From Marinilabiliaceae bacterium UBA5488 (lineage in GTDB: Bacteria > Bacteroidota > Bacteroidia > Bacteroidales > Marinilabiliaceae): a stretch of 64,000 bases of DNA. Location of the stretch: NCBI GenBank assembly GCA_002427105.1, contig DIPM01000037.1, positions 39,232-103,231 on the forward strand, read 5' to 3'. Under the pieces are notes generated by a model. It saw nothing but the letters and a program-made list of their open reading frames with translations. It was not told where the DNA came from and did not search any database. The stretch's first letter is position 1, and each line of letters starts with the position of its first letter. A program made the position numbers and the translations under genes. Below, one piece after another: positions 59,261 through 64,000 of the stretch.

Positions 59261-59857
59261 TTTGTGCCTCTTCTTAAGTTCGCGGGCGATATCTTCGATG
59301 CGATAACCTTTATGAGAAAGTAAGACTATCAGGTGATAAAGCAAGTCTGCGCTTTCGTACAGGAAATTTTCGTCGTCGTTGGCCATAGCGCCAATAACTG
59401 TCTCCACAGCTTCTTCGCCAACTTTCTGGGCTATTTTGCGCGTTCCCTTTTGAAAAAGTGAGGTGGTGTAAGAGCCTTCAGGCATCTCGGCTTTGCGCTT
59501 GTCAATAAAGTCCTGCAAGAGCTTAAGGAATAGAATATCATCGGCTTGATTGCTTTCATTCCAGCAGGTGTCTGAACCGGTGTGGCAAACAGGTCCGACC
59601 GGATTGCATTTTATCAGCAGGCTGTCTTGATCGCAGTCGGCGGCTATTGATACTACATTTAGGAAATTCCCTGATTCTTCCCCTTTTGTCCAAAGGCGTT
59701 TTTTTGAGCGACTATAAAAGGTAACCCTCTGCTCTTTTTGGGTCTTTGCAAGGGCTTCGGCATTCATATAGCCAAGCATCAAGACCTTGCCTGTTACATT
59801 ATCTTGTATTACTGCCGGAACTAACCCGTCGCCGGCTTTTGAAAAATCGATATTCAT
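59258..59857 (-). CDS. hisIE: Bifunctional phosphoribosyl-AMP cyclohydrolase / phosphoribosyl-ATP pyrophosphatase
   Basis: A 199-residue fusion enzyme for steps two and three of histidine synthesis. Residues 1 to about 105 are HisI (GYMNAEALAKTQKEQRVTFYSRSKKRLWTKGE in parts; zinc/magnesium site DCDQDSLLIKCNPVGPVCHTG in part). Residues about 108-199 are HisE (SYTTSLFQKGTRKIAQKVGEEAVETV in parts; NDDENFLYESADLLYHLIVLL in part). It is the last gene of the minus-strand series purU-hisH-hisA-hisF-hisIE, 26 bp after hisF. Length matches the fused form. Confidence 0.97.
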   Translation of the reverse strand: MNIDFSKAGDGLVPAVIQDNVTGKVLMLGYMNAEALAKTQKEQRVTFYSRSKKRLWTKGEESGNFLNVVSIAADCDQDSLLIKCNPVGPVCHTGSDTCWNESNQADDILFLKLLQDFIDKRKAEMPEGSYTTSLFQKGTRKIAQKVGEEAVETVIGAMANDDENFLYESADLLYHLIVLLSHKGYRIEDIARELKKRHK

Positions 59858-59883
59858 CTGAAAATGGTTTTGTATATCAATAC

Positions 59884-60642
59884 TTATCGAATCAGGATAC
59901 CTTCTTTTCTAAGGTAGTCCTTCAACTTAGGAATTGATATTTCGTTATAGTGAAAAACGCTGGCCGCCAAGGCGGCATCAGCCTTCCCTTTAATAAATGC
60001 ATCTTTGAAATGTTCCATAGTTCCCGCACCGCCCGAGGCTATTACAGGTATCGACAGCGATGAGCTAAGTGTGGCAAGGGCCTCGTTGGCAAAGCCCTGC
60101 TTTACGCCGTCGTGATCCATACTGGTGAATAGTATCTCGCCGGCACCCCGCTCCTCGGCCTCTTTGGCCCAGCTAAAAAGGCGCTTTTCGGTGATGATTC
60201 GTCCACCATTTACGGTTACAGCCCACTCATTGTCGGCCTCTTGTTGCTTAGCATCAATGGCTACTACCACAAACTGGCTGCCGAAATTCTTTGCCATCAG
60301 GTCAATAAGCTCAGGATTGCGCACGGCTGCTGAGTTTATGCTTATTTTATCGGCTCCCGCGTTAAGGAGGGCTTCAACATCCTTAAGGTCGCTGATTCCG
60401 CCGCCTACGGTGAAGGGAATATTAATATGTCGCGCTATGCGCTCTACCAGGTCAACAAAGGTTTTACGCCCCTCGTGGGAAGCTGTAATATCCAGAAAAA
60501 CCAGTTCATCGGCTCCTTGTTTGACGTATTCTTTAGCCAACTCGACGGGGTCGCCAACTGTTTTAAGTTCCACAAACTTAACACCTTTAACTGTCATGCC
60601 ATCCTTAATGTCGAGGCACGGGATAAGTCTTTTTGCTACCAT
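59884..60642 (-). CDS. hisF: Imidazole glycerol phosphate synthase subunit HisF
   Basis: A 252-residue TIM barrel, the cyclase half of IGP synthase: with ammonia from HisH it turns PRFAR into imidazole glycerol phosphate and AICAR. The catalytic Asp lies in IPCLDIKDGMTVKGV; the second Asp in ILFTSMDHDGVKQGF. Phosphate loops VGGGISDL and ASGGAGTMEHF are visible. It lies 47 bp after hisA and 26 bp before hisIE. The AICAR by-product feeds purine synthesis, which makes the presence of purU in the same series sensible. Confidence 0.97.
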   Translation of the reverse strand: MVAKRLIPCLDIKDGMTVKGVKFVELKTVGDPVELAKEYVKQGADELVFLDITASHEGRKTFVDLVERIARHINIPFTVGGGISDLKDVEALLNAGADKISINSAAVRNPELIDLMAKNFGSQFVVVAIDAKQQEADNEWAVTVNGGRIITEKRLFSWAKEAEERGAGEILFTSMDHDGVKQGFANEALATLSSSLSIPVIASGGAGTMEHFKDAFIKGKADAALAASVFHYNEISIPKLKDYLRKEGILIR

Positions 60643-60689
60643 TTATCTTTGTTTTCTGAATATGGGTATAAAACTAATAAATTTCTATC

Positions 60690-61430
60690 TTATCGAAGTC
60701 TTTTTTCCAAATCCGGCATCGATATTCGACCCTCATAAATTGCTTTGCCAAAAATTACGGCATTCACCCGGGCTTCTTCGAGCAGCTCAATATCCTTCAT
60801 ACTGCTAACTCCGCCGCTTGCAACAAGATAAAGACCGGGGAAACTCTCCAAAATTTCTTTGTACAGCTCAAGCGAAGGCCCCTGAAGCATACCGTCCTTG
60901 CAGATATCTGTGCATATAGTTTGCCTTATTCCTTTTTCAATATAGCCTTTAAGGAAGTCGAAGAGATCGAGTTGAGAGGTCTCCGTCCATCCTGAAACGG
61001 CGATTTTCCTGTCTTTGACATCCGAGCCCAGGATAATTTTCTCTGAGCCGTATTTTTGTATCCAACTTTCAAACTCAGCGGGATTTTTGACGGCAATGCT
61101 GCCGCCCGTAACCATCGTTGCGCCACTCTCGAAGGCTATCTTCAGGTCGTCGCTGCTTTTAAGACCTCCTCCAAAATCTATTACAAGGGAGGTCTTTGCA
61201 GCAATAGTCTCGAGCACCTTATAGTTAATGATTCTTCCTGCTTTTGCCCCGTCAAGGTCAACCAAATGCAAGCGTGTTATTCCGTGGTTTTCAAACTGCA
61301 GCGCCACTTCAAGGGGGTTTTCGTTATACACCTTCTTGGTATTATAGTCGCCTTTACTCAGTCTGACGCACTTGCCCTCGATAATGTCGATTGCCGGAAT
61401 AAGCTCTATAGCTTTGCTGGAGGTTGTCAT
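60690..61430 (-). CDS. hisA: ProFAR isomerase HisA
   Basis: A 246-residue TIM barrel that isomerises ProFAR to PRFAR in histidine synthesis. The catalytic acid/base Asp near the N-terminus is in LIPAIDIIEGKCVRLSKGDY (in part), and the second Asp in ICTDICKDGMLQGPS. Phosphate sites FGGGLKSSDDL and ASGGVSSMKDIELL are present. It starts 2 bp after hisH and ends 47 bp before hisF. Sequence resemblance to HisF reflects the old half-barrel duplication of this family. Confidence 0.97.
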   Translation of the reverse strand: MTTSSKAIELIPAIDIIEGKCVRLSKGDYNTKKVYNENPLEVALQFENHGITRLHLVDLDGAKAGRIINYKVLETIAAKTSLVIDFGGGLKSSDDLKIAFESGATMVTGGSIAVKNPAEFESWIQKYGSEKIILGSDVKDRKIAVSGWTETSQLDLFDFLKGYIEKGIRQTICTDICKDGMLQGPSLELYKEILESFPGLYLVASGGVSSMKDIELLEEARVNAVIFGKAIYEGRISMPDLEKRLR

Positions 61431-61432
61431 TT

Positions 61433-62041
61433 TTATAATTTTAAAAAGCGCTCGATAATGCGTTGTCCCAGGGGACCGCTCTTCTCGGGGTGAAATTGAG
61501 TAGCGAAAAAATTATCGCGTTGCATTGCCGAACTGTAATTGTTAATATAATTAGTTGTGGCGGCTGTGTGCTTTCCCATCGAAAGATAGTAGCTATGAAC
61601 GAAATATAAGTAGCCACCCTCCATCGAGGAGTCGAATAGCTCGCCTTTCAAATCAAAAATACGATTCCAGCCCATTTGAGGAATCTTTATGTTGTCCGGA
61701 TTGGGCTCGGGAAGCCTGAATTTGCGCACCGGCTCATCAAAAATATTAAGGCAGCTTACCTCGCCTTCTTCGCTATAGCTGCCCATCAGCTGCATGCCCA
61801 GACAGATGCCCAAGACGGGCTGCCTGAGTGATTGAATTAAGCCCGACAAGCCACTCTGCTCAAGATATCTCATGGTGCTCGCAGCCTCTCCAACCCCCGG
61901 GAAAATCACTTTGTCGGCCTTCCTTATCTTGTCGGGATCAGATGTTATTTCTGCATTTTGTTCCAGTCGCAACAGGGCATTATTGACCGACCTGATATTG
62001 CCGGCATTGTATTTTATTATTACAATATTCTGTTTTGACAT
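61433..62041 (-). CDS. hisH: Imidazole glycerol phosphate synthase subunit HisH
   Basis: A 202-residue class I glutamine amidotransferase that supplies ammonia to HisF. The nucleophile Cys lies in VLGICLGMQLMGSYSEEG, and the His/Glu of the triad in ATQFHPEKSGPLGQ. The start IVIIKYNAGNIRSVNNAL is typical. Length is standard (about 200). The order hisH-hisA-hisF-hisIE is the usual tail of a his operon, but here hisGDCB are not upstream; purU is. Confidence 0.97.
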   Translation of the reverse strand: MSKQNIVIIKYNAGNIRSVNNALLRLEQNAEITSDPDKIRKADKVIFPGVGEAASTMRYLEQSGLSGLIQSLRQPVLGICLGMQLMGSYSEEGEVSCLNIFDEPVRKFRLPEPNPDNIKIPQMGWNRIFDLKGELFDSSMEGGYLYFVHSYYLSMGKHTAATTNYINNYSSAMQRDNFFATQFHPEKSGPLGQRIIERFLKL

Positions 62042-62064
62042 CCTGATGAACTAAGATTGCAAGC

Positions 62065-62934
62065 TTATTGAAATAGTATGGTTTTGTTTTTATAAACCAG
62101 AGTTTTACGGTCGATATGAGCCATTACTGCTCTGGAAAGCACTATCTTCTCTATATCGCGTCCTTTCTGAATAAGTTTTTCAACACTGTCGTGGTGCGTG
62201 ATACGCGCCACGTCCTGCTCGATTATGGGGCCTGCATCAAGCTCGCTGGTAACGTAATGGCTTGTTGCTCCGATAATTTTCACTCCCCGTTCGTAGGCCG
62301 CGTGATAAGGCTTTGCACCAACAAAGGCCGGCAAAAAGGAGTGATGAATATTTATTACCCTTTCGGGATAATTATCTACAAATGATTGCGAAAGAACCTG
62401 CATATAGCGTGCAAGCACCAGAAAGTCTATCTTGTGCTCTTTAAGAAGCTCAAGTTCCTTCTTCTCCTGCTCTTCTTTGGTGGCTGCTGTTATTGGGATG
62501 TGAACAAATTGGATTCCGAATTTTTTCACTACCTCTTCCAGATCCTTATGATTGCTGATTACAAGAGGAATCTCTACATTCAACTCACCGCTCTGATAAC
62601 GCGAGAGGATGTCGTAAAGGCAGTGAGACAATTTGCTTACAAAAATTGCCATACGAGCCTTGTATCCGGAAAAATGAAGCTTCCACTGCATCTTGCAGGG
62701 AGTGGCGATAGCGAACTGAAACGCGGGCTCTATTTGGTCTTTTTCTAATCCGAAACCATGAAGTTCCCACTCTATCCTCATAAAAAAGCGCCCTTCGTCG
62801 CGGTCTGTATGCTGGTCAAGGGCAACAATGTTGCCGTTATTGCGATGTATAAAATCTGTAACTCTCGCCACAATTCCTCTCTGATCCGGGCAGTGTATTC
62901 TGATAATGGCAGTTTCACTATGAGTAGTGCTCAT
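62065..62934 (-). CDS. purU: Formyltetrahydrofolate deformylase
   Basis: A 289-residue enzyme that releases formate from 10-formyl-tetrahydrofolate. Residues about 8-85 are an ACT domain (IIRIHCPDQRGIVARVTDFI). The formyltransferase-fold domain (about 90-289) has the active-site run NIHHSFLPAFVGAKPYH, then GVKIIGATSHYVTSELDAGP (Asp of the triad in ELDAGP). The length is that of PurU, and the ACT domain separates it from PurN. It lies 23 bp upstream of hisH. Formate from PurU can serve the formate-dependent GAR transformylase, so it joins one-carbon supply to the histidine/purine branch. Confidence 0.95.
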   Translation of the reverse strand: MSTTHSETAIIRIHCPDQRGIVARVTDFIHRNNGNIVALDQHTDRDEGRFFMRIEWELHGFGLEKDQIEPAFQFAIATPCKMQWKLHFSGYKARMAIFVSKLSHCLYDILSRYQSGELNVEIPLVISNHKDLEEVVKKFGIQFVHIPITAATKEEQEKKELELLKEHKIDFLVLARYMQVLSQSFVDNYPERVINIHHSFLPAFVGAKPYHAAYERGVKIIGATSHYVTSELDAGPIIEQDVARITHHDSVEKLIQKGRDIEKIVLSRAVMAHIDRKTLVYKNKTILFQ

Positions 62935-62953
62935 TTTAATATTGAATTGAATA

Positions 62954-62970
62954 CAAAAATAACAAATTTA
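62954..62970 (-). promoter_or_regulatory. Putative -7 boxes of the purU-his operon
   Basis: Two exact TAnnTTTG boxes on the minus strand, TATTTTTG (62961-62954) and TAAATTTG (62970-62963), 19-36 bp before the purU ATG. No -33 TTTG at standard spacing for either. Confidence 0.4.
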
Positions 62971-63003
62971 TTGGAGACTGTAAGAAAAGTAGTCTGAATT
63001 CTT

Positions 63004-63807
63004 TCAATCTATATAATAGAGCAGGGTCTTTAGAAACAGCTCCGGCTGATCGGAATGTATCCAATGGCCTGCATCGGGAATTGTTGCAATCTGTGCCCCC
63101 GGGAAAAGACGTGCTATAACAAGAGAGTCTTCGCTTAAGATATAGGATGATTTTTCTCCTTTTATAAAAACAGTAGGCAGGTCGCTTAGGGCATCGCTCT
63201 TGTCAAAATGTGAAAACCCGTCCATAATCTCCGGCAGATTATTTTGCAGCGCTGTAATATTCAGCTGCCAATAGTACTTTCCTTGTTTGTCCCTCCTGAT
63301 GTTTTTCAGTAGAAACTGGCGGGTGCTTGTTGACCTAATCTTGTCTTTCAGTGCTAAGTCCAAATCCTTTCTGCTCGTGAATTCGCCCGGATTAGTTGAA
63401 CTTAATGCCTCCAGTATCTTCGCGTGACCCGATGATGAGCTGTCTGTATTAGCAGGGCTAAGGTAGCTTTTAGGGGCTACATCTGCCACAATCAACTTGC
63501 TGACCATTTGTGGATGTAACATAGCAAAACGCATCGCTACTTTGCCGCCCATCGAATGTCCCAGAAGAATGATTTTGCCTGAAACCCGCCCTTGCAGGGT
63601 CTCATACAAATCAGCCGCCATGCTGTCAAAATCGTGGACCTCACTATGGGGACTACGGCCGTGATTACGCAAATCAGGAAGTATCACCCTGAATTTATCC
63701 TCCAAACGGCTCGCAATAGTCATCCAGTTGTCTGACGAACCATACAAGCCGTGTATTATTACCAGAGTTTCATCACCCTTGCCAATTTCCCTGCAAAATA
63801 GCTCCAT
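63004..63807 (-). CDS. Alpha/beta hydrolase, YbfF-like esterase
   Basis: A 267-residue cytoplasmic alpha/beta hydrolase. The oxyanion segment VIIHGLYGSSDNW, the conserved LPDLRNHGRSPHS, the nucleophile elbow LGHSMGGKVAM and the catalytic His in PDAGHWIHSDQPE are all visible. These match the YbfF/ABHD11-like group, which hydrolyses short acyl esters in vitro; the natural substrate is unknown. It overlaps the pdxJ stop by one base (TAATG), indicating coupled translation. Confidence 0.92.
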   Translation of the reverse strand: MELFCREIGKGDETLVIIHGLYGSSDNWMTIASRLEDKFRVILPDLRNHGRSPHSEVHDFDSMAADLYETLQGRVSGKIILLGHSMGGKVAMRFAMLHPQMVSKLIVADVAPKSYLSPANTDSSSSGHAKILEALSSTNPGEFTSRKDLDLALKDKIRSTSTRQFLLKNIRRDKQGKYYWQLNITALQNNLPEIMDGFSHFDKSDALSDLPTVFIKGEKSSYILSEDSLVIARLFPGAQIATIPDAGHWIHSDQPELFLKTLLYYID

Positions 63808-64000
63808 TACCTCTCCTTTACCAACTGTTGTTTATATAGTGAAATGGTCTTCTCCAGGCCGAAGTAAAGTGCATCTGCTATAAGCGCGTGACCTATCGAT
63901 ACTTCCTTAAGAAAAGGAATACGCTCGTTGAAAAATTTGAGATTCTCAAGACTGAGGTCGTGACCTGCATTTATCATCATTCCGGCCTTGGCTGCTAAAT
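63807..64000 (-). CDS. pdxJ: Pyridoxine 5'-phosphate synthase, 3' part only
   Basis: The frame enters from the right edge and ends with TAA at 63809-63807; 63 C-terminal residues are visible. The segment LAAKAGMMINAGHDLSLENL, then VSIGHALIADALYFGLEKTI (in part), matches the end of PdxJ, the last enzyme of pyridoxine phosphate synthesis in the DXP-dependent route. The His in NAGHDLS is part of the phosphate/active-site region. The stop overlaps the start of the downstream hydrolase by one base. Confidence 0.93.
   Translation of the reverse strand, partial: LAAKAGMMINAGHDLSLENLKFFNERIPFLKEVSIGHALIADALYFGLEKTISLYKQQLVKER

Noticed and set aside
1..64000. CRISPR array, insertion sequence, prophage or integrative element
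   Set aside because: No regularly spaced direct repeats, no transposase, integrase or phage gene, and no tRNA-linked attachment site were found on either strand.

Overview
This 64-kb window is chromosomal DNA from a member of the Bacteroidota, most likely class Bacteroidia (perhaps a free-living, polysaccharide-using Bacteroidales/Marinilabiliales type). The case for this rests on gene content and signals: gldD and gldE of the gliding/type IX secretion system (T9SS), a CHU_C-type T9SS sorting domain, XusA/XusB-like TonB receptor and surface lipoprotein, a group II geranylgeranylglyceryl phosphate synthase, DUF4290 and DUF4924 proteins, and repeated promoter boxes of the Bacteroides type (TTTG, about 19 nt, TAnnTTTG). 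Shine-Dalgarno sites are scarce. There are no rRNA or tRNA genes, no CRISPR array and no insertion sequence. Most of the window is core chromosome with small accessory loci.

Layout. 1-7.6 kb: the 5' part of a secreted GLUG-repeat protein, divergent from a membrane-anchored HTH regulator, then a TonB receptor and a DUF4374 lipoprotein that together look like the xenosiderophore pair XusAB. 7.7-15.3 kb (minus strand): lpxA, a repeat-bearing gap, an orphan protein, an NtrC-type regulator without a DNA-binding domain, Ppx/GppA, a NatAB-like ABC exporter, then an Rrf2 regulator with a RIC/ScdA di-iron repair protein behind a well-formed promoter and a 24-bp palindrome. 15.5-19.3 kb (minus): a compact operon ssb-gldE-gldD-phosphopantetheinyl transferase-GGGP synthase. 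19.7-21.8 kb: HU, a 29-residue basic ribosomal-type protein, ribonuclease E/G. 21.8-24.6 kb (minus): an aminotransferase and an alkaline-phosphatase-fold protein that has lost most of its metal ligands. 25-33 kb: valS, manA, engB, prs, rplY, pth, hslR, a DUF4924 gene.

33-38 kb (minus): two tandem OmpA-domain outer-membrane paralogues and DsbD. 38-42 kb: a CE1-type esterase, then lysC-lysA. 42-48 kb: a Dabb-domain protein, a T9SS cargo, UvrD/PcrA helicase, DUF4290, MurA with Asp instead of the usual catalytic Cys. 48-53 kb: a thioredoxin-fold protein without CxxC, grpE-dnaJ-oxyR, RmuC. 53-55 kb: two outer-membrane proteins and an AHSA1-like protein. 55-59 kb (minus): a xylan-oligosaccharide operon (GPH symporter, GH10 xylanase, GH43). 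59-64 kb (minus): purU-hisH-hisA-hisF-hisIE, an alpha/beta hydrolase and the 3' end of pdxJ.

The functional themes are cell-envelope biogenesis, iron and nitrosative/oxidative stress, amino-acid synthesis and xylan use. I see no defence island or clearly new multi-gene system. The points most worth a second look are the palindrome upstream of the RIC-Rrf2 promoter, the XusAB pair without XusC, three proteins that keep a fold but lose catalytic or binding residues (phosphatase-like, thioredoxin-like, OmpA-like), the tiny basic protein, and several repeat and inverted-repeat elements in the intergenic gaps.
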